NCBI GenBank assembly: GCA_001683735.1
Contig: LUGG01000011.1
Span: 1,701,785 to 1,765,784 of the forward strand
Source of the DNA: Grifola frondosa
Lineage: Eukaryota; Basidiomycota; Agaricomycetes; Polyporales; Grifolaceae
Direction of reading: 5' to 3'
DNA length: 64,000 nt
Shown here: positions 22,298-32,342 of the stretch, in pieces
Numbering within the stretch: position 1 is the stretch's first letter
Layout: every line of letters begins with the position of its first letter
The notes under the pieces: generated by a model
The model's database searches: none
Seen by the model: the letters and a program-made list of their open reading frames with translations, nothing else
Told to the model about the DNA's origin: nothing
Made by a program: the position numbers and the translations under genes

Positions 22298-25200
22298 ATG
22301 GGTGACATTGAGTCTGTCTATGTCAGTGCTTGCAAGCCCAGGGCCGAGATCTCGATGGAACTTCTCGGGCTAGATGAACTTGACGACGTGTCGCAACGGG
22401 ATGAGGTCGAATCCTCAGCTCGCGATTCGGACGCCAATATTTCCGTAGATGACGAATCCCCACTGATGATTCGGACGATAACGTTTCTATGGACGACGAA
22501 TCTTCCGTTAACGAAGCAGACGAGGCCATTTTTTGTGGACAACGAGTCATCCACGGAGGAATCAGAAGACGTGTTAATGGATGATGAATCTGAGTCCACA
22601 TCTGAAACCTCTGTATCATCGATTGCATCATCGATTCATATTCCGTTTGATGCTCACATGCTTCCAGGGACCGGCGAAGATATTCCGCCATGCTTCCCTC
22701 TTTGCATTGCAGATTCGGACAACATTGGGATGGCGATCTCAAGTGTCCTTTACCAGAGACGCGTATGGGTATTGACGAGCCTGTCGTAGGCGTCTGTCTA
22801 TCACGAACAGGGACTGTTGCGCGCGTCCTCCTTGGTTGGCTTGATTTGGAATTCGATAACAATGAATTTTTGGTACGTTCTCTGGACACTTTCCCATGTG
22901 ATGAATTATGATGGCGTCATATCGCTTGCAGCCCACTCCGCACATTGCCTGTGCAGATCCAGACTCGGAGGCGACGACAGTACTTGGCGCTTATGACTTA
23001 TCTGATCCTATCGACGCCCTTAATTTCGCACAATTTATCATTGGCCTGGACCGGAGCTTCGACGCAATCAAGACCTACACTCTCAACCCTCGAATACAAG
23101 AGCTGCCGTGGCGATCAGACGACGTTGTTATTTCCAAATTGGACGATCGAGCCACAGCCGAGTAGAACAATGGGCGGAGGAAGTTGCGATGATTGATGTG
23201 AGGTTGGTGTAAAGTTCGTTATCGATGAGGAGGCATGGCTGATAAATATGTCTAAAGCGTCACGCAGAGGAATTGCATCCTTCCACTTTTAAATCAGAGT
23301 TGCATACACTCGATCTACCTCCAGAGATATCAGATATGGCGAAGAAGGACTCTTCCGTTACCTTCGACGAAAAAAGGTGCGTAGTGATAGTGACTGTTTG
23401 AGTATATATGATGTTAGCACCCAAGTATGCACTCGTCTGCTGCATCTGATACAGCCCGCGCACCCGCAAACAGACGTCTGCAGCTTCTGAGCCACTGCAG
23501 GATCTAACGAAGAGCCGAAGGCACGGGCGGAGGTACAGTCGGAAGCACAGTCGGAAGCACAGTCGGAAGCACAGTCGGAAGCACAGTCGGAAGCAAAGTC
23601 GGAGGCAGAATCGAAAGCGGCGTCTAAGAAATCCTACATATCGAGCTCCTCGTAAGGTTACCAGCTTCGACTCTGGATCATTCTGAATGACCTACGTTGC
23701 AGACTTGGAAACCGGACTGTGGGGAACTTGTCGATGGGCTGACTATTTATACGTGGCTTTTCGAGCGAAAGGTCGTAGGAATCGGCTGTATTCGTATTCC
23801 GCCTCACGTGGCTGAGTCACCGGAATACCAGGAAATCAACCGAATGATCATCATTTATGAGGAGATGACCCGGTTTGCCTGGCCCAAGACTTGGACAAGT
23901 AAGGTGAGTAGTCGAATGACAGTACTATGCATGGTTCACTCATAGATAAGAGAGATGCTTGCCAAATGTCGACCCCAGTCTGACCTATACCCGGGAGGCA
24001 CTTTGGAGTGAGTACGCGCAGTCCGACAAAACAGGAGCCGAAGAATTATCTGAATCACATACGAACATTATGTCTTCCCGACTCTCTGCTCTTCTATATG
24101 CTACGGTCGGCGCATATACGCTCGATGCCCATGGGCGTAACCCTGCGGGCGGGTGAATGAAGCGGAGTCCCGCCATGACTGGACATGATGATGTACCGCT
24201 TCTGCGTTGACAATATTGGAGATGTCGTCTCATCCCAAGTCCTGTGAGCTTTTCCACCCTGGTCACGAATTATTTTCTAAACCTCAGTGAATCAGATTGG
24301 AAAGGACTCTGAACTTTTCTCGCAACCGCGTTATGGACGAGATCATCAAGCACAATGCCGCTTTTGCTTTGGAGTCCCTTGCAGAGCTTGCAGAGGAGAC
24401 TGTCAGTCTTTGCTCTATGCAGCAGTTTGCAGTGACAAGGAAGGGTTACAAGCATCGTGTTATACAGCAGTCTGGGGCACCCTTTGTTGTTGATGCCGCA
24501 GAGGAGTCTCTTACAGCAACGAATCGAGCCTTCAACTTCCAAACTCGAATCAGGATGATGAACAGTGGCTCGATGGACAGGTATGTGCAGACACAGTCTA
24601 CTCCGGAACCGCGGACTGGCAAATGCGATGCTATCTTTGTCGCAACCATCAAGAGCCCGCACTCAAAACCCGCATTCGAAGCAGGCGGAGCAGGAACGTG
24701 AGGTCCTCAATAGTCATGGCTTGGTAGTGATCGCGCCACCGGACGCCGCTGGGAAGTCGAAGCGTGCACCGAACATCGTTCAGAAGGCCTCTCCCGCAGA
24801 GCAGCCGGATTTCATTCCCTTGCCACTTTCAGAACTCAATTCTCACAATGGGACATGGAAAAGTGGACCAATGAAGGGGATGAAAACAACCCCAGCCGAG
24901 CGCAAACTCCTGGATGACCTCTTTATGGTGGCACCACAATGGAGTGCAATATCGTTCCCGTGGCGACTGAGCCATCTTCTATTGGAACATGCGACTTGGC
25001 ACTACCCATCTGCGTTGTTCAATACAAGAAACCCGGAGAAGATACTACCAAGGCCGTCAATCAAGCCCGTTCATATCTTGCTTCGTGCGTCGAATTTCTG
25101 TCACGCCTTGGGATCAATGGCCATCCGGTGTTCTGCATAGTTACTGCAGGACAGATAGGCGTGATCCTCCTCGCATGGCGTTCGGTCTGTTCGGAGTAAG

Positions 25201-25549
25201 CTTCATCAGTCCATTTGATGAAGGCTTTTTTGACATTGCCATAGAAAATATTCTTTATCGAGAGAAATTTGTGTGCGTACAGACTCTACCAGCCCTTGAG
25301 GTATTCCAATTTGCCATCTTCCTTCTTCGATTGCAAAAATGGAAGAAGAGCCTCATGGACCAGCTTGCGGAACTCTCCGTAGCTGGCTTCGTGAAGAAAG
25401 CTAGCGATGGTGAGCTGAAATGGACCAAGGAGATACAGGTGAATCCCACGGAGAAGGCGGAGGGGAAGGGGAAGGAGAAGGAGAAGGCGGTAGCGAAAGC
25501 GAAGGGAAGGGGAAATCCGGGGGCACCTCATCTGGTTGAGCACATTTGA
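22298..25549 (+). CDS. Large unknown protein with two similar domains
   Basis: The frame is broken, but several pieces form one plausible multi-exon gene. The N-terminal part has acidic repeats (VDDES, MDDES, VDNES). The first domain has FPLCIADSDNIGMAISSVLY, DEPVVGVCLSRTGTVARVLL and LSDPIDALNFAQFIIGL (22690-23165). A linker with QSEA repeats (23534-23610) follows, then TRFAWPKTWTSK and NRVMDEIIKHNAAFALESLA. The second domain has CDLALPICVVQYKKP, LGINGHPVFCIVTAGQIGVI and LPALEVFQFAIFLLRLQ (24940-25340). It ends in a Lys/Glu-rich tail at 25549. Both domains share the pattern G-x-PV-x-hydrophobic strand, then G-x-x-G-x-(L)-x-W, then an A-x-x-F-A-x-F-hydrophobic helix. The QYKK motif after a buried strand recalls PD-(D/E)xK folds, which is only a guess. 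It might be two tandem genes. Confidence 0.45.
23534..23610 (+). repeat. 12-bp tandem repeat encoding QSEA units
   Basis: Six copies of the 12-bp unit gcacagtcggaa. The last two are diverged (gcaaagtcggag, gcagaatcgaaa). In frame it gives repeated Ala-Gln-Ser-Glu, a polar and probably disordered linker between the two similar domains. Confidence 0.9.
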
Positions 25550-27120
25550 ACATCCGGTACGACTTTACTAGCTGTAATAAATCTGCTGTTATTACTTCGC
25601 ATTGTTCTTCGACAGCGGCAGTTCAAGGCTGCGAGCGCTGACGCCGCATATATCCGGCATGTTTTGGAATCGGGCCCATGCAGACATGTCAATACTATAA
25701 TCGATACTGGGGCGACCGGCTCGTGCTCAAGTTTTCTCGTGCTCAAGTTTTTTGTACTATTTTGTCTATACATCTATGAAGCTAACGTGATGTGATGAGC
25801 AGGTAGCCGTCTTTGGGTACTCTGTCGCCGTTGCGTGATCATTGGCCCAGGATGCTCGCTCAATGTTGCTCAGCTCGTTTCACCGGCCCACTCATCTGGC
25901 GAGATCTATCCAGAGACAAGTTGCGCGGTATGCTCGGGCTGGTCGATGCCCATACGTTTAATGCCACCATCTGTGTTAACGGCTCTTTCACCCGGTGCAT
26001 GTGAGAGGTTATGTAGTGCACTCCGAATCTCCCCCGCGGCGCTGATTGCGATCTATATCAGATTGAATTCACATCAGTCTCCTGCCGTGGGACTGGCGTT
26101 GTATATGGTTATACACGACCTCGGCTCTACCACGATTGTGACTTCGAGGAATTCAACTAGTCACTCGGTTGGGTTCCACCTCTGAGTGTTCTCCTCGTTC
26201 CGCACCCTCGTGTCAGATCCAGTAGCGATGTTCGGAGAATGGTGGTCTGTTCATCCCAAAAGCTGGGTATTCCAGTCATCATCGCTTTTTCAGTGGCTTA
26301 CATCGTATGTGTGCAGCACAAGAATTGGCGTTTTGTTACGATCCGCTTTTTTCACGATAATCGTTTACATTTATTGGATTAGACTACCGACGTACGGAAC
26401 AATACATTGTCGGGCTGTATCCACTGTTCGGTACATGTAAGTGATGACTTTAATCACGTTGACTATATTTATACATTGGCCTTGGCTTGGGGTCGGCATC
26501 GCCAAGCACCTGAGGAGAGGTGGATTGCTTCTGGCAGTCAAGTAAACTACAACAAATCGGACGCGGTACGATTAGTAATCTACCAACCCTGACGTCTCGG
26601 CCAATCGTCTTGTCGAGCTACATCAAAAATTTGGCGGACATCGTTCGGGCCATACCACGTTGTAGAATGGAAGAACGACGGTGAAAAACGGGTGTTGACC
26701 GTATCGTCGGCGAAAGGTGTTGAAGCAAGGGTCAATCTGCCTCCACAAAGTCCCGCAGATGCTGGAGTTACTTCGTCCTCCTCGAATGTGACGAATGTGC
26801 ACGCTGCCAGTGTGTTACGCATCAAGCATCAAGTATTGCACACTCGTGCAACATGTCCAAATATAACGGCCTCCGATGACAGTCGGAGTGGTTTAGATGT
26901 GGTCTCGCTTTCCCGGCGCCGCCGGTGGTGGGTCTGCTTGTCCTGTTTCACCGACGCTGGCGGATCTTGTCAGAATTTGTTCCCCAAATTGAGCGGTGGA
27001 CGCTGATTTTGGGTAGTGTAGGTGCCATTTATCCACGCGCCAGCAGTATAAAGGCTGAGTAGAAGAGAGGACGAAAACCATCGGTCATTCCAACTCACGC
27101 ATGCTCGCCTCTTGTACAGT
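25550..27120. other. Decayed coding-like stretches, no complete gene
   Basis: Plus-strand fragments look like former exons. One has PPLSVLLVPHPRVRSSSD and LGIPVIIAFSVAYIVCVQHK (about 26170-26310); another has RQAPEERWIASGSQVNYNK (about 26490-26560). They could be degenerate relatives of the upstream domain protein, but frames and splice sites do not join. No RNA gene is seen. The last 60 bp before 27121 should hold the promoter of the secreted-protein gene. Confidence 0.35.
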
Positions 27121-28015
27121 CATGCGACTTTCCACATTCTTCTCTGGCCTCGTCCTTGTCTCGGTGCCTCTGCCGTTGTGGTGCCGACAGTCCCCAATGA
27201 GGTGAGGACATCGCACCGTTTGTCGTCTGTGACGTAGACGTGCTCATGTTGTGTATCATAGGGAGCGTACTCGGTAAAGAACTTGGAAGACTTGAGTGAC
27301 AAACCGACGGACCTCACCGAGCCTGTTGCCGTGCAGCTCCTAGACGTGCTCAAGAAATACAGACTCACCGATGTATGTCGCAGAATATGAACTAGCCATT
27401 ACTAGCATTATTAATTCAATACAACACACAGGCGTCATTGGCGTCCACAGTCACGTCCAATTGACCGACGGCCAAGTCATGTTCCAGACCGGGAACTCGA
27501 CGTACATTCACCAGGCCATCGCCAATTACGACGAGGTCAAGAGCTCTGGCGTGCCATACAACTACAGAATTAGCTCCTCCGGCGAGCTGTTGCCGCTCGA
27601 CTTGGGCACGATCACCGACGATGTTATCACTGCTCGCAAGGAACTGGCTGCTGCCACCTCTGGCGGTTCGTTCTTGACCGGTGAGCCTGGAATGTAGTGT
27701 CCTAGCTCCATTCATTTGGCTAAATGCTGCTCGCTACAGAATTTGCCTCCGTCTCCAACGGTCTGTTGACCGGAATCGCGTACATCAGGCCTCTCGACGC
27801 GCAGCCTTGACGAGCAACTCGGTGGTGAAGAACCATGTTAGCACATCATTTCTAAGAGTTTTTTGTTAATTGACTGTGATTATTAGTACAACCTGGCTAA
27901 GACTGAAGCGCCGCCGCCGCTATCCCCCGCCGCTTCCGCTGACCCTAACGATGCACCCTCCTTCTTCACTCGTGGAATAAGCAACTCTACCCTAGCTGCT
28001 GACATCACCATGTGA
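27121..28015 (+). CDS. Small secreted protein, unknown
   Basis: The start MRLSTFFSGLVLVS gives a good signal peptide (hydrophobic core, small residues at the likely cleavage site). The next exon is GAYSVKNLEDLSDKP, LTEPVAVQLLDVLKKYRLTD. Further exons give LTDGQVMFQTGNSTYIHQAI, NYRISSSGELLPLDLGTITD, EFASVSNGLLTGIAYI and SNSVVKNHYNLAKTEAPPP. With one more base near 27808, which removes a stop, the gene runs to 28015. Without it, it ends at 27810. Two other one-base gaps lie in exon 1 (near 27163) and near 27460. N-glycosylation sequons (NST) are present. I know no family. A role in the cell wall or outside the cell follows only from the signal peptide. Confidence 0.6.
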
Positions 28016-28948
28016 ATATATCAATTCTGGATATCCTTACTTGAAATTCTGATGATCTTCCCACCAGTCTCTGCGGGCTCTGTGGCCACGGCAACCCCTG
28101 GCAAGACCGCCGCTTTTTCTAAATCCCGTACTTACATTTTGTAACTTCAGAGGTATATGGACTTCATTTATGAGATTAAGCGGATACTTTTCAGTACAGA
28201 AGTCGCGTGGTGGACTGAAATCTCGATGATTTCCTGCTTTCGTACCAGCAGTTCGCGACATACATGGTGGCCGTGGCACCAGGCCATTAGATTGTTTGTC
28301 GACTTTCAGGTGTTTAAAGAGAGAAGACTTACAAAATTTTCTTCCTAAAAATGTCAGAGATAGATTGATGAATACAACCCGACTGTACGACACTTTCATG
28401 ACAGATGTCTCCTAGAGTTCATATCTGAAGGTTGCACGATTGGGCTGTACTAAGTGTGTACTAAGTGATATAGATGTCAGTGGCCTGTTGCTTTCGAAAA
28501 TAAAAACTTGTAAAGCGGTAAGATACGGGCGGAAAATTTATCACTACGGCTAAACTTCAGTCAAGCTTCGGTTTCAGGCGATCAAGGTTTGAACATTCAT
28601 GTATCGCGGTACCCACGAGACCGTTCTTCGATTAGCCACAGACGCGTTATGCCGGTACTTGGGTGTGCAAAAGGATCTAGTGAACATTTGAACAGAGTGT
28701 GAGCAACAAAGGACGCGATGTTAACGAGAGAGGATCATTCTAGTCTCGCGGATGAGGTAACGAGTCTCCTGATGAACAACCATCAAAGGAAGCCCTTTCG
28801 TCATACCACTCCTGTAAATCATGCACACGCAAAGCGCTGCCTTATATGCGGTCTCATAAGTGTAGTTTTGGGGGCATGTTTTACCAGTTCTTTAGCTGAG
28901 TACGCCAACTTGGCACAGTAACCTTCCGACGCAAATAGACCACCGTCC
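28016..28948. other. Intergenic with an uninterrupted copy of a dispersed repeat
   Basis: At 28529-28645 gcggaaaatttatcactacg continues to cccacgagaccgttcttcg. It matches both sides of the hAT-like insertion at 20.6-21.6 kb. No gene is supported elsewhere in this stretch; ORFs are short. Confidence 0.5.
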
Positions 28949-29576
28949 CTACGAGTATTTCGTGAGCCAGCATAAGCTAATGATCAGCTGAATGGCAAAC
29001 GTACGCGGTAGCCATCCCTGTGCTTCCGTATAAGCATCGTGGAGTTCATCGCAATGGAACTCTTTCCACTCGGGCTCTTCTGTGTTGGACACGATGGGCA
29101 TGAATTTCTGACAAACATGCCGTTCGGCCCACCCGAAGTTGATGATGTACGGGCGATCAATCTTGTTTTCAACAAAGTCCCATGTTGCAGTCCTATAAGT
29201 GGTGTTGTTAAAGCCAGGTAAGGTACCCACTGAATTGGAGGTTCATAGTAAAGAGGCACTGGGTCATTAAGGGTCTACCGATGTAGTCAAGAACAAGACA
29301 GACCGAGTCTCCGTCCTGCATCTCTCCCATAAATAACCCGTGAAATCGTGGAAGCATCCTACCCTGGAGCTTCTGCAGCTCGTTCGCATAGAAACGGGCT
29401 TCTCGACGGATGCGTTTCATCCTTCTGCCATAAACAAGCATGCTTACTACATCTCGCGGCTCTTCCCCTTTGCATATAAGTTCTCCTTGATATATCTTTG
29501 AAGTACCCTCATGCAGAAGTTCAGGATCTCGGATTTCGTATTGCTTCGTTGTGATGTCGCCAGAGGGACGATCCAC
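28949..29576 (-). CDS. Kinase-fold protein, possibly inactive
   Basis: It starts MDRPSGDITTKQYEIRDPEL. Then come HEGTSKIYQGEL (like a glycine-loop strand), ARFYANELQKLQGRMLPRFH and SVCLVLDYIGRPL (hinge). If one base is added near 29176, the sequence reads HGDFVENK, the catalytic-loop position in agaricomycete kinase-like families. RPYIINFGWAERHVC follows, where the metal-binding Asp of DFG-type motifs is Asn. The end is uncertain (GWLPRTF then a possible donor near 29007). Another one-base gap lies near 29268. Known relatives usually have IDFEWA here, so activity may be lost. Its target is unknown. Confidence 0.5.
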
Positions 29577-30116
29577 TCGAGTTCAAAGTGCTCTGGGTCC
29601 TTGCCAAATTCTGAGCAGGAGTCAATGTCTCAAAGAGAAGATTTGGAAATATAAGTTTCGTATTAGAAAGTCGGGCAGAATAATAGCTGTGGGGAAAGTT
29701 ATGCTCGCGGCATCACGATCACGAGACCGTTCCTCGCACACGCGTGTCGGAATTTAAGGCCAAGTACTCCATAAGACGATCTCCGCCAGTGACCTTTTCG
29801 GTCACGAGTGCCGTGTACATATCGCTCACCGCAGAGAGAAATGAAACCGGGATGAGCAGATATTCCAGCTGGCGGAAAGGAGAAACACGTTAGTCCTCGT
29901 ACTAGACGCAACGTTCTCCAACCGGCGGTCCGCTACCATCCGATTATTTCAGAAAAATTCCATACGGTTCACAACACCATAAGTGCAGCGTAGGACATCA
30001 AACATCATTTGTGTTTATATAAATATCCAAATGTCCTTATTCTGAGTCAATTAGTGCTAGTTTCATCCTCATATAAGTTCTGCTGCGCGACTATTTGCGG
30101 CAATGCGAATCTCCAT
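29577..30116. other. Intergenic between laccase 3' end and kinase-like gene
   Basis: No gene is seen. The sequence cgatcacgagaccgttcctc at about 29714 matches the recurring repeat end at 21540 and 28609. It is probably a fragment of the same dispersed element. Confidence 0.45.
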
Positions 30117-32333
30117 TTAGTGATTGGAGGGATCCAAAGCATTGTAAATCGGGCAGAGCTCATCCCATGCATCTACATGAACACGAGTGGTCAGTTAAAC
30201 CTATACGAGAGGCGACCGGTACTCACGTGGAGGATTAGTGACGAGAGGAATGTCTGGAATATCCTCAGCAAAGACGATGGCAAAGCCGGCTTGCAGGTGG
30301 AAGTCGATGTGACAATGCAGGAACCACGGGCCGGGGTTGTTAGTCTACAGATGTATTCAGTCGCTGTCGAAAACGAATATCGCCTTCAGTCAGATAGAAT
30401 ATGCCCACCTCGAAACGAATGGTGACGTTATCCCCGGGGCCGCCGATGTTGACGGTATCGCGCAGGACAGGGTCGTCATAGTTGTAGACTGTGCTACCCG
30501 CGCTACGGACGACAGCGAAGGTGTGCTAGATGCGGTCTTCAGCTCAGTCACTGCCAATATTAATAAGAGATAGCATCTTACGCCGTGCAAATGTAAGGGA
30601 TGCCCGCCATCTACAACACCACCTGGCATGGAGATTTCGATAGAGGAGTTGCGAGGCAGACTGTACACGCTGCCCGCCGGTAAGAGATCTTGCGCACGAT
30701 GGGTACCGCTGAGAATTTGGAGAAGAACCGGGACAGACGGAGGAGTAAACGTTGCATTGTTTACGAAAAAGTCAGTCCCATTCTAAGCAAAATATCAGAA
30801 TAACCCCGCGCAATTCAATGAAAACATACGAAGGAGAATTCAAGATTTATAGCTAAGTCGACACCGCCAGGGAAATGCTTTCCGGGCTTCAAGATAGGAG
30901 ATTAGTGATACAGCGAGGCACAATCCGAGATAGCACGTACAACGCCGGGATTAACGAGAGCATGCAAATCAACTTCATTCAATGGGTTGATTGACGACTG
31001 GTTTGTTATCGTTGGCTCCTCTGCAGGGGCACCCACATAACGGAGAATTGCGGAGTTGATGCCACCTGCAAAGCCGAGGACGCCGGAATCAGGGTTAGCG
31101 CGGACCCAATAATTCCCAATCGTCTGATTGGCGTGAAGCTGATATAGGAAATGGCGCATTTAGAACGAGGGAATGTAGTGAATTGAAGTGAAATGCGCAC
31201 GATGAATGAATAACGCTGAGCTGCGAAGATCGAAATGGAATCCACAACAAGAGGTTGGTTTCCACGGAATCAGCTTCAATAATGACCATGGTATGGTTGT
31301 CAATGGAGAATGCATATACAGGATCACAAGAAAGCGAAATGAGACGGAAACGATATCTATACAAAATAAGCAAAAGGTCGGGGAATAGTCGAATTTGCAC
31401 CAACCGTTTGCCGAATTGAACAGATATTACGGCCAAGTCAGATGCAGGCCCACCAGCATATCGACCCAAACCGTTTATTAGCGTAGAGTCTGGTCCGTCA
31501 CTACCATTGCATAATCAATCAATCATCAAAGTTAGTTCAGCAAAGGCAAGACAAACGGAATTCTGGGCCCCAATTGCGCAGCAGTGTGATACCAATCTGC
31601 AATCGTTATGATGGTGCTCTCTGGGTTAAAGATCCAATGAGCAATATGCGCTTAACCAATCGATGTGTGGCTCACCATTATCTACATCGTAGAGGTGTTT
31701 GAGAGGATCAAGTGGATCATAAACAACGAATGCGCCCCTCAGGCCATCACAATATTGCGTGGCCAGATGACTGTGATACCAAAATGTTCCTTTGAACAGT
31801 TGTCAGACTTGAGCGACCAACAAATAATTGAAAAGTGGCTCGCCTGCCTGGTCAGGGACACTGAAATCATAAAGAAAAGAATTGCCCGAGGCAATGGGAC
31901 ATTGAGTGACAAATGCGGGACCATCAGCCCAGCTCGTTCCGTGCTGGAAGAAACCGTGCCAGTGCTGGACGTCCATGAAGATGAATGTTGAGAAATTGCA
32001 TCGCCAGTCCCATAAACAACGTACTATGGATGTGGTCTTGAACATGGTCGCATTGGTGAGCTCGTCGATGACGTTGATCTCGAAATGATCGCCCTACAGT
32101 AATATGAATTTTAGAGTAATAAACGATTAGGGTAAGCACACAGAGCACACCTTCTTTCCTGTGATGAGAGGTCCTGGAAATGTTCCATCTGCGAGGACCG
32201 TGGCACGAGAGAACCCATCAGGTGAGATGACAGCATTTACAATAGGCAAATTTGCTGTAGGTCCTATGGAGGCCAGAGTGCGGACAGAAAGCCCGAGAGC
32301 AACTGAAAGAGAGACTAGAGAGAAGCGTGCCAT
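30117..32333 (-). CDS. lcc: Laccase (multicopper oxidase)
   Basis: Secreted phenol oxidase (EC 1.10.3.2 type). The start at 32333 gives signal peptide [20 protein letters not shown]; an in-frame ATG nine bases upstream is possible. Copper motifs are all present: L1 HWHGFFQ, L2 [21 protein letters not shown]3 HPLHLHGHTFAVV and L4 [15 protein letters not shown]. The residue ten after the L4 Cys is Phe, as in high-redox laccases. Other pieces are [40 protein letters not shown] and [16 protein letters not shown]. It ends [15 protein letters not shown] (stop 30117-30119). About ten introns of 50-70 nt are present. One base is missing near 31254 (EADSVETN to [10 protein letters not shown]). It is a solitary gene here, with no laccase cluster nearby. 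Confidence 0.92.
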
Positions 32334-32342
32334 CTTAATCAT

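Noticed and set aside
27121..28015. Fasciclin-domain protein
   Set aside because: Secretion signal and size fit, but the conserved fasciclin H1/H2 motifs are not present.
30009..30573. Plus-strand ORFs of 78-138 codons
   Set aside because: They lie antisense to laccase exons that carry the L4 copper motif.
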